A DNA stretch of 64,000 nucleotides from NCBI RefSeq assembly GCF_025340265.1, contig NZ_CP022707.1, forward strand, positions 2,728,501 through 2,792,500, written 5' to 3'. The DNA is from Novosphingobium sp. 9 (GTDB lineage Bacteria > Pseudomonadota > Alphaproteobacteria > Sphingomonadales > Sphingomonadaceae). The notes under the pieces are model-generated. The model searched no databases. It was not told where the DNA came from and saw only the letters and a program-made list of their open reading frames with translations. Below, one piece after another: positions 19,088 through 30,294 of this stretch (position 1 is its first letter; each line of letters starts with the position of its first letter). A program made the position numbers and the translations under genes.

Positions 19088-21690
19088 TACATCACCCGCG
19101 CGCGCCGATCCGCCTCGTCCCTGTCGAGCGCGAGGAAATAGCGCGTGGAGATCGCATCGGAAAGCTCCGCCAGCCGCGTTTCGATGGCCAGCAGGCGCAC
19201 CGGGTCCATCGCGGCGGCCTCGGCAGCCTGCAGTTCGCCGTGCAGCTGGCGGGCGAGGCGCAGCGGCACTTCGGGCAGATTGTCGTCGCGCACCACCGGC
19301 AGCGCTTCGAGATGGCGCACGATCTCGGCAACCTGAAACACCAGCGCGCGCGGATTGTCGGGATCGAGCAGCACCAGATCGCGCACCGGATTGAGCAGCG
19401 GCGCGGCAAGATAGCGGCTGCGATAGACGATCTGGCTGTCGAACAGGTCCAGCAGCATCCCCGGCGCGCCGGACAGGGCCGCATCGGCCTCGATGCGCGT
19501 CAGGTGCGCAAAGATGCGGCAGATCGCCTGCGCCCGCTCCATCCGCTGGCCCAGCTCCAGGAAGCGCCAGGCAGGCCCGCGCACCATGTTCTCGGCGATC
19601 AGCCCGGCGAGCGCGCTGAACTGCTCGGTCAGATGACGCGCCGCGCCCAGCATCGCCTGCGGCCGCGTGCTGTCGACGCGCGGCATCGGCGCCGTGACCA
19701 GCCGCCAGACATCACTGGAGAACCGGTCGCGCAGGCCCCGGCCCACGCCCTGCCGCTGGCGCAGCAGCGCGGGCACGTTGCCACCGGCGGTCCTGCTCGA
19801 CAGCGCCTGCGCGCAGAGTACCGCCACATCTGCCGCCTCGCGCACCGCGCCGCCGGGCGAGGCCGCGCCCCACCAGCCGAGCAGCTGTGCAAGCCGGGCG
19901 ACGACGTTGCCGTTGCCGTTCTCCAGCTGCCCGTTCTCGAACAGGCTGTCGCCCTCCATGGTGCTGCCCAGCAGCGTCTTGACGACGCGCACGACGCTCT
20001 CGGCGCGTTCGTTGTAGCGCCCGAACCAGAACAGGTTGTCCGCCGCCTGACTGGCTAGCAACCCGCCCCCGCGCGAGATCGGCGGTTCGGCGGCGATCAA
20101 GCTGGGCGCCTGCAACGCGGTCGGCTGTTCATCGACCACCCAGACGTCCGCCGACACGTCGCCCGCGCCGATCATCGAGGTCGGCAGGCCAGAGGACGAG
20201 GACAATCGCGCGAAACCGCCCGGCATCACGCTCCAGCTGCCGTCGCTCCCGCGCGCCAGAAACGCGCGCACGGTGAACGGGCGCGGTTCGATCCGGCCTT
20301 CCACGATGGCAGGCGTGGTCGAAAGGCGCACGATCTCCTGCCCGCAATAGTCCATCGGACGGCGCGCCAGCGCGTCCAGCACGGCCTTGCGCCGCGCGCC
20401 CGAAAGCTGCGCCCCGGCGATCGGCGCATCGCTCTCGAACCCGGTAACGGTGCGCCCGAAGGCCGGGATCAGCGCCAGTTCGTCGAACCGCTCGGCCACG
20501 GTCGCCGCCTCTGCGCCCTGCCCGCACCACCATGTGGCGACGGTGGGCAGCAGCGGCTCCTCCCGGTCAGCAGACGGCACAGGCGCGGCAGGAAAGCGGC
20601 AAAGGCAGGCGTCTCGAACACTTCGGCGCCGGGCCAGTTGATCATCTCGACACCGCCCGCGTCCCAGGCATCGAACAGCCCCGCCACGCCAAGGCGCGAA
20701 CGGGCATCGAAAGTCAGCGGGTCGAGCGCCTGCGTATCGATCCAGCGCCACAGCGCATCGACGCGCTTGGGGCCTGCGATGGTGCCGACATAGAGCCGGT
20801 CCTCCAGCACCGAAAGATCGCGCCCCTCGACCAGCGGAAAGCCCAGATAGCGGGCCAGATGCGCCTGCTCGGCGTAGGTCTGGTTGAAGCGTCCGGGGGT
20901 GAGCAGCGCGATGCGCGGCGCCTCGCGGCGGCAGGCGGCGGCCATGCCATCGCGCATGCGGGCGAAGAAATCGGCATGGCGGCACACGGTGCCGTCGGCC
21001 AGCAGGCCCTCGCTCGTCCGGGTCATCGCCAGCCGGTTCTCCAGCGCATAGCCGATGCCGGTCGCCAGCCGCACGCGGTCCTGCAACACCCGCCATTGCC
21101 CGCGCGGCCCCCGCGCCAGATCGGCGGCATAGACCTGCACGAAATGCCCCTCACGCGGCATCCGGCCCAGCATAGAGCGCGCGAAGAACGGGCTTCCGGC
21201 GATCACCGGGGCGGGCAGATGGCCCTCCTCCACCAGCCTGCGCGGGCCATAGACATCGGCGGCGAGGTGCTCGAACAGTTCGGCGCGCTGGATCAGGCCG
21301 CGCTCCAGCTGCGCCCACTCCCCCGCGCCGACGATCAGCGGCATCGCGGTGAGCGGCCAGTCGCGCTCGTCCTCGTCGCCCGGCACGCGGAACGACAGGC
21401 CCAGTTCGGCGGCATTGCGCGCGGCGATATCCTGAAGCGCCGCCGGATCGCCCTCGCCCAGCCGGACAGGCGCGCCGCCGTGCGCTGCCAGATCCGCGCG
21501 ATACCGGGCGCGGCATCGCCGAACAGATCGCCGCCCGCCACGTCGACCGGGTAATCGTCGAGCCAGCCTGCGGGCTGCGGTTCCGGGGCAGCGGCTGCGG
21601 GACAGCCGATGCAGGCAGGGCCGCAGGCGCGTCCGGCTCGGCTTTCGCGGGGGTATCCTTGGTCACGGCAACAGGCGGTCGCTTCGCCAT
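19087..21690 (-). CDS. Circularly permuted ATP-grasp / alpha-E fusion protein (three frameshifts as read)
   Basis: Restored, the protein is about 868 aa from MAKRPPVAVTKDTPAK. The first part (to about residue 490) is the circularly permuted ATP-grasp domain (DUF404/DUF407 type; note ANRLAMTRTSEGLLADG, LLTPGRFNQTYAEQAHLARYLGFPLVEGRDL and the later IVRLSTTPAIVEGRIEPRPFTVRAFLA). The second part is the alpha-helical alpha-E domain (DUF403; ADNLFWFGRYNERAE onward). They are separate genes in many bacteria. Three single G losses break the frame, near 21575, 21465 and 20568; adding one base at each gives smooth family-like sequence (LGEGDPAALQD, TGEEPLLPTVATWW). Predicted amide ligase; substrate unknown. 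Confidence 0.85.
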
Positions 21691-21701
21691 CTTGGCCTGC
21701 C

Positions 21702-24700
21702 TCAGAAGCCCTGCGTGCCACGCTGCGGACGCCGCAGGTCGAGCGTGTAGGGGAATTCGCCCGGCAGTTCCTCGCCCGGCACCGGCAGCGGCCCCGGCGA
21801 GTGGCCGTGATCCTGAAACCGCGCCTTGCGCCGCGCCTCGGCCTCGTAGCCATTCACCGGTACGTCGTCGTAATTGCGCCCGCCCGGATGCGCGACGTGG
21901 TAGACGCAGCCACCCAGCGAACGGCGGCTCCACAGATCGTAGATATCGAAAGTCAGCGGCGCGCTGGGCGGCAACATCGGGTGCAGGCACTCGGCGGGCC
22001 ACCACGCCTTGTAGCGCACGCCGCCGACGCCTTCGCCCGCCTTGCCCCCTCCTCCGAGATGGCCCCCGACCTTGCTCAGCGGCACCCGGCGTCCGTTGCA
22101 GGTGATGACATGGCGCCCCTCGACCAGCCCGGTCGCCCTGACCTGCAAGCGCTCTGTCGAGCTGTCGACATAGCGCACGGTGCCGCCGATCGCGCCGGTT
22201 TCGCCCAGCACGTTCCACGGCTCCAGCGCGTGGCTGATCTCCAGCGACACCCGCCGCCCTCGACGCTGCCGTGCACCGGGAAGCGGAACATGCGCTGCGC
22301 CTCGAACCAGGCCGGGTCGAAATCGTAGCCCGCGCGGCGCAGATCATCCAGCACGCCCAGGAAATCGTCCCACACGAAGGCGCCCAACATGAAGCGATCG
22401 TGCAACTGCGTGCCCCAGCGCACCAGCGGGCCGTCCTGCGGCTCGCGCCAGAACCACGCGACAAGCGCGCGGATCAGCAGCTGCGCCGCCGCCGACATCT
22501 TTGCCTCAGGCGGCATTTCGAAACCGCGGAACTCCAGCAGGCCGAGCCGCCCGGTGGGGCCGTCCGGACTGAACATCTTGTCGATGCAGATCTCGGTGCG
22601 GTGGGTGTTGCCGGTCACGTCCACCAGCAGGTTGCGGAACAGCCGGTCGACCACCCACGGCGCAGGTTGGAGCTGGTCAGGCCCGGCCTCGAACGGATTG
22701 GGAACCTGCGCGAGCGCGATCTCCAGCTCGTAAAGCGCATCGTGACGCGCCTCGTCGATGCGCGGGCTCTGGCTGGTCGGGCCGATGAACAGGCCGGAGA
22801 ACAGGTAGCTGAGCGAAGGGTGCCGCTGCCAGTAGAGCACGAGGCTTTTCAAAAGGTCCGGTCGGCGGATGAACGGGCTGTCGAGCAGGCTCGGCCCGCC
22901 CAGCACGATATGGTTGCCACCGCCGGTGCCGATCGAGCGGCCATCGACCATGAACTTGTCGGCGGTAAGGCCCACCTCGCGCGCGCAGTCATAGAGCGTC
23001 TCGGTGATCTCCACCGTCTCGCGCCAGCTGGCCGATGGGTGGATGTTCACTTCGATCACGCCGGGATCGGGGGTGACTTTCAGCACCGTCAGGCGCGGAT
23101 CGGGCGGCGGGGGATAGCCCTCGATCCGCACCGGCAGGCCCATGCGCTCGGCCTCGGCCTCGATCGCGGCGATCAGGTCGAGATAGTCCTCCAGCGCCTC
23201 GGTGGGCGGGATGAACACGGCAAGGTAATCGCCGCGCGGCTCGATGGTGAGCGCGGTGCGCACGGCGCCGTCGATGATGTCCTGCTCGACGACGGGTTGC
23301 GCGAAGACATGCGGCTCGGCCACCGCCTCGCGCCGCTGCGCCGGGCCGGTGCCTGCTTCGCGCACCTGATGCCCGCGCTGCGCCGCCTGCTGGCGGAAGT
23401 CCGGCCCGTGGAAATCCGGCAGATCGCCGCGCGCCTCGGCGGTATCGCGCACATGGATATAGGGATAGTCCGAAGGCCCGACATGCGGCAGCGAGCCCAG
23501 CGGCAGGCGATAGCCGAGCGCGGAATCGCCTGGAACCGCCGTCAGCAGCCCCTTGCGCACCCGCCAGAACTCGCTGCGCCAGCGCGGCACGCCCGCCACC
23601 TTGTCGTTCCAGCGCTGCACCGGCAGCACGAAGCCGATCGGCGTGTCCATCCCGCGACGATAGGTGCGGCGAAAGCGGCGCGCCAGTTCCTCGTCCTCGA
23701 TGGCCGGGTCCAGAGGCGTGGTGTTCACCGGCAGCTCGTCCTCGCGCAGCATCCACACGCCCGCGTCCTCGTAGACCGGCTGGACGTACTCCGCCTCGAC
23801 GCCCAGCCCCTCGGCGGCGGCGCGCAACAGCGCTTCGGCGGAGGCAACATCGATCGAGGGCACCGGATCGGGATCGCCGCCTTTGCCGAGCGGCTTCTCG
23901 CCCGCGATCAGGCTGTCATCACGCCAGATCGGCAGCCCGTCCTTGCGCCAGTAGATCGAATAGCCCCAGCGCGGCAGCGTTTCGCCCGGATACCATTTGC
24001 CCTGCCCGTGATGGAGCAGCGAGCCGGGCGCGAACTTCTGGCGCAGGCGGCGGATCAGCCGGTCGGCATAGGCCGCCTTGGTGGGACCAACGGCAGCGCT
24101 GTTCCATTCGGGCGCCTCGAAATCGGTGGCGGCGATGAAGGTCGGCTCGCCGCCCATCGTCAGGTTCACCTCGCCCGCCGCCAGATCGGCATCGACCCGG
24201 TCGCCCAGATCGAGCAGCGCCGTCCAGCGCGCATCGGTGAACGGCTTGGTGATCCGCACCGCCTCGGCAATGCGGCTGACGTTCATCTGGAAGTCGAAAT
24301 CGACCTCGGCAGGCTCCGCCAGCCCCTCGATCGGCGTGGCCGAGCGATAGTGCGGCGCGGCGCACAGCGGAATGTGCCCCTCCCCTGCGAACATGCCGGA
24401 CGTCGCATCGAGCGCAATCCAGCCTGCCCCCGGCACATAGGCCTCGGCCCAGGCGTGGAGGTCGGTCACGTCCTCCAGCACGCCGACCGGCCCTTCCTTG
24501 GGCGTGACATCGGCCACCAGCTGGATCGAGTAGCCCGAGACGAAGCGCGCGGCGAAACCCAGCCGTCGCAGCAGATTGACCAGCAGCCACGCCGAATCGC
24601 GGCACGAGCCGAGCCCTGCCTCCAGCGTCTCTTCGGGCGTCATCACGCCGGGCTCCATGCGGATCACATAGTCGATCCGCTGTTGCAGCTGGCTGTTGAT

Positions 24701-25138
24701 CTCGACGAGGAAGTCGACCGTGCGCCCTTCGTAGCCCGCATAGCTTGCGACCAGCGCCTCGAACAGCGGGCCGCCGGTCTCGGGCTCGAAATAGGCCGCC
24801 AGATCGGCCGCCATCGTCTCCGAATAGGCGAAGGGGTACTCTTCCGCGTCCGGCTCAACAAAGAAGTCGAACGGGTTGATGACGGTGAGGTCCGCCAGCA
24901 GGTCTACCTCGATCGCGAAATGGTCGATCGGGTCGGGGAAGACCACGCGTGCCAGCCAGTTGCCGTGCGGGTCCTGCTGCCAGTTCAGGAAATGCTCGGG
25001 CGGGCTGATCTTGAGCGAGTAGTTGGGCACCGCCGTGCGGCTGTGCGGCGCCGGGCGCAGCCGGATCACCTGAGGGCCGAGGCGTATCCGCTTGGAGTAG
25101 CGATACCGGGTGAGATGGTGCAGCGCGGCCTTGATCAT
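21702..25138 (-). CDS. Transglutaminase / DUF2126 protein (one frameshift as read)
   Basis: Restored length about 1145 aa from [16 protein letters not shown]-terminal transglutaminase domain with Cys179 (GLGSCRDSA), His228 ([12 protein letters not shown]) and Asp244 (ALDATSG), then the large DUF2126 region starting near [12 protein letters not shown] and ending with [33 protein letters not shown]. The frame is broken near 22254: one missing G (C on plus) in a C-rich run separates EGGG from [12 protein letters not shown]. First gene of the three-gene operon, 11 bp before the ATP-grasp fusion. Function of DUF2126 is unknown. Confidence 0.87.
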
Positions 25139-25243
25139 CACGCGCAACCTTGCGCCATTCCGTGCTGCACTGCAACGCCGTTCGTTTCCCGAACACCGCC
25201 GATCCGGCACATTTTGTAACCAGCGCCTGCGCAGATGAACGAT

Positions 25244-25260
25244 TGTCGCGAAGCCGTCAT
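25244..25260 (+). promoter_or_regulatory. Possible PhoB box upstream of ppk
   Basis: Half-sites TGTCGC (25244) and CGTCAT (25255) are 11 bp apart, as in PhoB operators, and end 20 bp before the ppk start. Only two half-sites, so weaker than the other candidates in this window. The same 142-bp gap must also hold the promoter of the divergent DUF2126 operon. Confidence 0.4.
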
Positions 25261-25280
25261 GATGGCATGAAAGAGGGCCG

Positions 25281-27488
25281 ATGGTGGATACGAACGAACT
25301 GCTTGCCGCCGGCGCTGCCCCGCAGACGCCCGATGCCTCCCGCCCCGTGCAGGACAGCGCCCCCGACGATCTCGCCTCCCGGCCCGAGCGGTTCTTCAAC
25401 CGCGAGCTGAGCTGGCTGGCCTTCAACGAGCGCGTGCTGGCCGAGGCGAGCAACCCGAACTACCCGCTGCTCGAACGCCTGCGCTTCCTGTCGATCTCGG
25501 GCAGCAATATCGACGAGTTCCTGATGGTCCGCGTCGCCGGCCTTGCCGGACAGGTGCGCCGCTCGATCGAGGAAATCTCGCTCGACGGGCGCACGCCCTC
25601 GCAGGCGATCGCGCTCACCCACGAAAAGGCGCTGGAGCTGGAGCAGATCCAGCAGGCCAGCTGGGCCGGGCTCAAGCAGGAGCTGGAAGAGGCGGGCATC
25701 CACGTCATCGGCGATGACGAGGAACTCGATGCCGACCGCGCGCACTGGCTGCGCGAATATTTCCTCGAACACGTCATGGCGGTGATCACCCCGCAGGCGA
25801 TCGACCCGGCGCACCCCTTCCCCTTCGTGCCCAACCAAGGCATCGGCGTGCTGTTCCCGCTGGTCCGCATCGCCGACGAGGCGCCGGTGATGGAGATGGT
25901 GCTGATCCCCGCCGCGCTGCCGCGCTATATCCGGCTGGCGGGCGAGCAGGCCGCGTGGATCTCGATCGAGGACCTGATCGTGCGCAATGCCGCCGAGCTG
26001 TTCCCGGGCTTCCGCATTCACGGCCACGGCGTGTTCCGCATCCTGCGCGATTCCGATATCGAGATCGAGGAAGATGCCGAGGATCTGGTGCGCTACTATC
26101 GCACCGCGATCCAGCGCCGCCGCCGCGGCATGGTGATCTCGTTGCAGTTGCAGGGCAATTTCGATGCCTCGGCAGAGGAGCTGCTGCGCGCGCAGCTGGG
26201 CCTCGAACGCGCGCTGATCATGCAGAGCAAGGGTCTGGTCGGCTTCAACGGCCTTTCGGCGATCTGCGACGAGGACCGGCCCGAACTGAAGTTCGAGCCG
26301 TACACCCCGCGCTATCCCGAGCGCATCGTCGAGCATGACGGCGAGATCTTCGCCGCCATCCGCGAGAAGGACATCGTCGTCCAGCACCCCTACGAAAGCT
26401 TCGAGGTGGTGATCGACTTCCTGCGGCAGGCCGCGCGCGACCCGGACGTGGTGGCGATCAAGCAGACGCTCTATCGCGCGGGGAAACAGTCGGCGATCAT
26501 CTCGGCGCTGATCGCAGCGGCGGAGGAAGGCAAGTCCGTCACCGCCGTGGTCGAACTGAAGGCCCGCTTCGACGAGGAGCAGAACCTGCTCTGGGCCAGC
26601 CAGCTGGAGCGTGCGGGCGTTCAGGTGATCTACGGCTTCGTCGACTGGAAGACCCATGCCAAGACCTCGATGGTGGTGCGCCGCGAAGGCGATGGCTATC
26701 GCACCTACTGCCACTTCGGCACCGGCAACTATCACCCGCTGACCGCGCGCATCTATACCGACCTGTCGTACTTCACCGCCGATCCGGCAGCGGGACGCGA
26801 CGTCGGGCGGCTGTTCAACTTCATCACCGGCTATGTCGAGCCGACGCGCACCGAACTGCTCTCGATCTCGCCGATCTCGCTGCGCTCCACGCTCTACGAA
26901 TGCATCGACAACGAGATCGCCAATGCGCAGGAGGGCAAGCCCGCCGCGATCTGGATCAAGCTCAATTCGCTGACCGATCCGGGGCTGATCGACAAGCTCT
27001 ATGCCGCCAGCCGGGCGGGCGTCGATATCGACTGCGTGGTGCGCGGCATCTGCTGCCTGCGCCCCGGCATCGAGGGGCTTTCGGAGAACATCACCGTGAA
27101 GTCGGTGATCGGGCGGTTTCTGGAACACAGCCGCATCTGGGCCTTCGCCAATGGCGAGGAACTGCCGAACCGCCGCGCCCGCGTGTTCATCACCTCGGCC
27201 GACGGCATGAGCCGCAACCTTGACCGCCGGGTGGAAGTGCTGCTGCCGATCACCAACAAGACCGTCCACGATCAGGTGCTCGATCAGGTGATGCTGGCCA
27301 ACCTGCTCGACACCGAACAGAGCTGGGTGCTGCATCCCGATGGCAGCTATGCCCGCGTCGGCGCGGTGGAGAACCCGTTCAACCTGCACCGCTATTTCAT
27401 GACCAACCCCTCGCTTTCCGGGCGCGGGGCGGCGCTGGCGAGCGGGCGCAAGGTGCCCAAGCTGTCGCTGCGGCGCGGGAATATCTGA
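25281..27488 (+). CDS. ppk: Polyphosphate kinase PPK1
   Basis: Reversibly polymerises the ATP gamma-phosphate into polyphosphate. 735 aa with the four PPK1 regions: N-terminal helical domain ([17 protein letters not shown]), head domain ([15 protein letters not shown]), and the two phospholipase-D-like domains. The autophosphorylated His is in [11 protein letters not shown] near residue 459, and [19 protein letters not shown] follows. Placed directly upstream of ppx and divergent from the DUF2126 operon. Confidence 0.97.
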   Translation: MVDTNELLAAGAAPQTPDASRPVQDSAPDDLASRPERFFNRELSWLAFNERVLAEASNPNYPLLERLRFLSISGSNIDEFLMVRVAGLAGQVRRSIEEISLDGRTPSQAIALTHEKALELEQIQQASWAGLKQELEEAGIHVIGDDEELDADRAHWLREYFLEHVMAVITPQAIDPAHPFPFVPNQGIGVLFPLVRIADEAPVMEMVLIPAALPRYIRLAGEQAAWISIEDLIVRNAAELFPGFRIHGHGVFRILRDSDIEIEEDAEDLVRYYRTAIQRRRRGMVISLQLQGNFDASAEELLRAQLGLERALIMQSKGLVGFNGLSAICDEDRPELKFEPYTPRYPERIVEHDGEIFAAIREKDIVVQHPYESFEVVIDFLRQAARDPDVVAIKQTLYRAGKQSAIISALIAAAEEGKSVTAVVELKARFDEEQNLLWASQLERAGVQVIYGFVDWKTHAKTSMVVRREGDGYRTYCHFGTGNYHPLTARIYTDLSYFTADPAAGRDVGRLFNFITGYVEPTRTELLSISPISLRSTLYECIDNEIANAQEGKPAAIWIKLNSLTDPGLIDKLYAASRAGVDIDCVVRGICCLRPGIEGLSENITVKSVIGRFLEHSRIWAFANGEELPNRRARVFITSADGMSRNLDRRVEVLLPITNKTVHDQVLDQVMLANLLDTEQSWVLHPDGSYARVGAVENPFNLHRYFMTNPSLSGRGAALASGRKVPKLSLRRGNI

Positions 27489-27573
27489 AAACGGCGCGCA
27501 ACCCGGCCCGCCGTCGGTGCGTTTCAGCGCGTGCCGGTGGCGCATTTCGCCAAGGTTCGTGGACAAGTGCACA

Positions 27574-27594
27574 CCGGGGGTATGGCGCCCCCGG
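27574..27594 (+). terminator. GC hairpin between ppk and ppx
   Basis: CCGGGGG and CCCCCGG flank a 7-base loop (TATGGCG), 85 bp after the ppk stop. No T run follows, so it may be a Rho-assisted terminator or an mRNA-stabilising stem. The 221-bp ppk-ppx gap holds nothing else I can identify. Confidence 0.4.
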
Positions 27595-27709
27595 CGTGAA
27601 GGCGGTAGCGAGGCGCTGCAATGACAGGCGATCTCACGGCATCAGGCCCAACGGCAGCAGGCAGCTTCATGGCCTCCTTCTCCTCCCCCTGTCGTAAGGC
27701 GGAGTGCGC

Positions 27710-29173
27710 ATGAGCACGCGGCGCGCCATCATCGACATCGGCTCGAACACCGTGCGTCTGGTCGTCTACGACGGCCCGCCGCGCGCGCCGGTGACGCTGC
27801 ACAACGAGAAGATCAACGCCCGCCTCGGTCGCGATCTCGACAAGACCGGCGCCATTCCCGAAAAGGCCTTCGCCAGCGCGACCGGCGCACTGGCCCGCTA
27901 TGCCGCGCTGCTGCGGCTGATGAACGTGGACGATGTGCAGTGCGTGGCCACTGCCGCGGCGCGCGATGCCTCGAACGGCCCGCAATTCGTCGGCGCCGTG
28001 CGCGCGCTCGGCCTTGAACCGCGCCTGCTCTCGGGCGAGGAAGAGGCCCGCGCCAGCGCCACCGGCGTCATCGCCGCGTTTCCCGGCGCGCGCGGAATCG
28101 CGGCGGACCTTGGCGGCGGCAGTCTGGAACTGGTCGAACTGGCCGAGGGCAAGGTCCGCCCCGGCGGCGTCACCATGCCGTTCGGAACGCTGCGCCTGCC
28201 GGACCTGCGCAAGGGCGGGGCCGCACACTTCGCCGTCGCGATCCGCCAGGGCCTCAAGAAGACCGGCTGGAACCGCCCGCAGGGCCAGAAGCTCTACATC
28301 GTCGGCGGTTCGTGGCGCGCGCTCGCGCTCCAGACGATGACCGACATGGACTGGCCGGTCGACGATCCGCACGGCTTCGAACTCGATCCCGAGGCCGCGC
28401 TGACGTTCGCGCGCAAGTACGCCAAGGGCGCGCCTGCCCATCCCGATCCAACGATTTCCGCCTCGCGCGTCGCCTCGATGCCCGATGCCGCCGCGCTGCT
28501 GGCGCAGATGATCGTCGAGCTGAAACCCTCGCGCCTCGTGTTCTCTTCGTGGGGCCTGCGCGAAGGGCTGCTGCACGCCGCGCTCCCCGAAGCGGTGCAG
28601 GCCGAGGACCCGCTGCTGGCCGGTGTCGCCGCCTTCGCCGGATCGGACGTGCTCACCATCGACGGCGCCCGCGCAATCGCGAACTGGTGTGCGCCTGCCT
28701 GCGAGGATCGCCCCGAGGACGGCGAGATGCGCGTGGCCGCCACGCTGCTGGCGATGACCGCGATGCGTACCGAGCCCAACCTGCGCGCCGAGGAGGCGAT
28801 GACCTGGGCCCTGCGCAAGCGCTGGATCGGCCTCGACATGCACGGGCGCGGGATGCTGGCGATGACCGTCTTCGCCAATTCCGGCAAGACCGCCGTACCC
28901 GCGCCGTTCCTGCGCCTTGCGGCGCAGGCCGACCTCGACCGTGCGATCGTCTGGGGCCTTGCCGTGCGCCTGTGCCGCCGCCTCACCACCGGCAATCCCG
29001 CCGCGATGACCGAGGCGCTGCTGGAGCGCGATGCGCAAACGCTCACGCTCACCGTGGCGGAAGGCATGCGCCCCCTCTACAACGCCAGCGTCGCCAGGGA
29101 TCTCAAGATCCTCGCCGAACGGCTTGGCCTGGCTGCAAAGGCGCAGGACGGCGCCGGGAAACCCTTAAGCTGA
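27710..29173 (+). CDS. ppx: Exopolyphosphatase / guanosine pentaphosphatase family protein
   Basis: Ppx/GppA family, sugar-kinase/actin fold; hydrolyses terminal phosphates of polyphosphate (or pppGpp). 487 aa from the ATG at 27710, preceded by GGAG at proper distance; an in-frame GTG at 27704 is less likely because it would overlap that site. Motifs: DIGSNTVRLVVYD at residue 10, the second phosphate loop ADLGGGSLELVEL near 133. Follows ppk, so synthesis and breakdown of polyphosphate are encoded side by side. Confidence 0.9.
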   Translation: MSTRRAIIDIGSNTVRLVVYDGPPRAPVTLHNEKINARLGRDLDKTGAIPEKAFASATGALARYAALLRLMNVDDVQCVATAAARDASNGPQFVGAVRALGLEPRLLSGEEEARASATGVIAAFPGARGIAADLGGGSLELVELAEGKVRPGGVTMPFGTLRLPDLRKGGAAHFAVAIRQGLKKTGWNRPQGQKLYIVGGSWRALALQTMTDMDWPVDDPHGFELDPEAALTFARKYAKGAPAHPDPTISASRVASMPDAAALLAQMIVELKPSRLVFSSWGLREGLLHAALPEAVQAEDPLLAGVAAFAGSDVLTIDGARAIANWCAPACEDRPEDGEMRVAATLLAMTAMRTEPNLRAEEAMTWALRKRWIGLDMHGRGMLAMTVFANSGKTAVPAPFLRLAAQADLDRAIVWGLAVRLCRRLTTGNPAAMTEALLERDAQTLTLTVAEGMRPLYNASVARDLKILAERLGLAAKAQDGAGKPLS

Positions 29174-29212
29174 AACCGCTGGCCTGAAACGCCGTCCTGA
29201 CGATCGGGCGTG

Positions 29213-29470
29213 TCAGTCGTTGTCACGCTCCATCTTGGTGATCTGGCCGCTATGGGGATCGACGTGGAAGTCGAAGTGCTGGTGGTTGCGCACCGCCTCG
29301 CCTTCCCAATGACCATCGTCGGCCTCGATCTTGGTGACCTGATAGCCCTTCGTTTCGAGCATCTTGATCACGCGGGCGTGGCTGATCCAGTCCTTGCCCG
29401 GCACGTCTGCCTGCGCCTGCACGGCCCAGATACCGGCCATGGCCGCTGCGGCCAGAATCGTCTTCTTCAT
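29213..29470 (-). CDS. Small periplasmic PepSY-like protein
   Basis: 85 aa. A clear signal peptide (MKKTILAAAAMAGIWAVQAQA) with cleavage after AQA. The mature 64 residues are one PepSY-like unit (ISHARVIKMLETKGYQVTKIEADDGHWEGEAV...DFHVDPHSGQITKME). PepSY domains bind or inhibit peptidases, or sit with metal and redox systems. The start has a GGAG site. Convergent with ppx. Confidence 0.8.
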   Translation of the reverse strand: MKKTILAAAAMAGIWAVQAQADVPGKDWISHARVIKMLETKGYQVTKIEADDGHWEGEAVRNHQHFDFHVDPHSGQITKMERDND

Positions 29471-29535
29471 AGTGCTCCTACTAGATGATGCGGATGTAAA
29501 AGCGGGCATGCGTCAGGGCGACGGCCATCCCGGCG

Positions 29536-30224
29536 TCATTCGCCGTGCCCGCCCTTGCGATGGACCTCCACCGACTGGACGCCGGGTTGCGCCTTCAGCC
29601 GGTCGGTGCCCTGCTTGATGTCCGAGCGCGAGACGCGCACGAGGTGGACGGTCTGAAGCTCCATCCCGTCTTCCTCAAGGCTCTGCGTGATCCGGCGGAT
29701 CTGGCCCCCGCGCACGCGCAGCAGGCGCTTGAGGTCATCCTCGCGCAGGCTTCCGCGCTCGATATGCAGGCGCACGGTGCAGCTCTGTACGCGGCGCGGT
29801 AGGCTTCCTCGATCGGCTTGAGGCCAGCCAGGATCACCAGGATGATGATCGTCGCCGCCCCGGCCGCGAAATAGAGCCCGCCGCCTGCCGCCAGCCCCAG
29901 CGCGGCGACGGCCCAGATGCTCGCCGCCGTGGTCATCCCGCGCACGACGTTGCCTTTCAGCAGGATCGAGCCCGCGCCCAGAAAGCCGACGCCCGAGACC
30001 ACCTGTGCCGCCGCGCGAGAGGGGTCGAGCACGACATGCGGCATCTGCGTCGCGTTCTGGAAACCATAGGCCGAAACGATCATGATCAGGCACGCGCCCA
30101 CGCTCACCAGCATGTGGGTGCGGATGCCCGCCGACCACAGCAGGCGCTCGCGCTCGAACCCGACGAGGCTGCCGATGGCAGCGGCTGCGGCCAGACGGAT
30201 GAGAATATCGGCATGGGAAATCAT
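29536..30224 (-). CDS. MgtC/SapB family membrane protein (frameshifted as read)
   Basis: N-terminal MgtC domain with five hydrophobic segments and the signature FERERLLWSAGIRTHMLVSVGA plus VVSGVGFLGAGSIL and the conserved GMTTAASIW. A soluble ACT-like C-terminal domain (CTVRLHIERGSLREDDLKRLL...VEVHRKGG) is in another frame; one lost base near 29803, between EEAYR and RVQSC, explains the break, and repair gives 229 aa. MgtC proteins are linked to Mg2+ limitation, membrane potential and phosphate uptake in several bacteria. The start is MISHADILIRL. Confidence 0.83.
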
Positions 30225-30294
30225 GGGTATTGATCCGGCGGGGGCCGGATTGTTCCCATACGGCACTGAAAACGCCGTCAGACGCCAAATCCCG

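Noticed and set aside
22271..25219. Very long plus-strand open frame (over 900 codons) opposite the DUF2126 gene
   Set aside because: Composition is Arg/His/Gly/Ala-rich with no known motif; it is the antisense shadow of a highly GC-rich conserved gene, as are the similar frames opposite ftsW, murD, virB4, the TonB receptor and edd.
27625..27645. PhoB box upstream of ppx
   Set aside because: ATGACA followed 11 bp later by TCTCAC is on the wrong strand for ppx and the second unit fits poorly.
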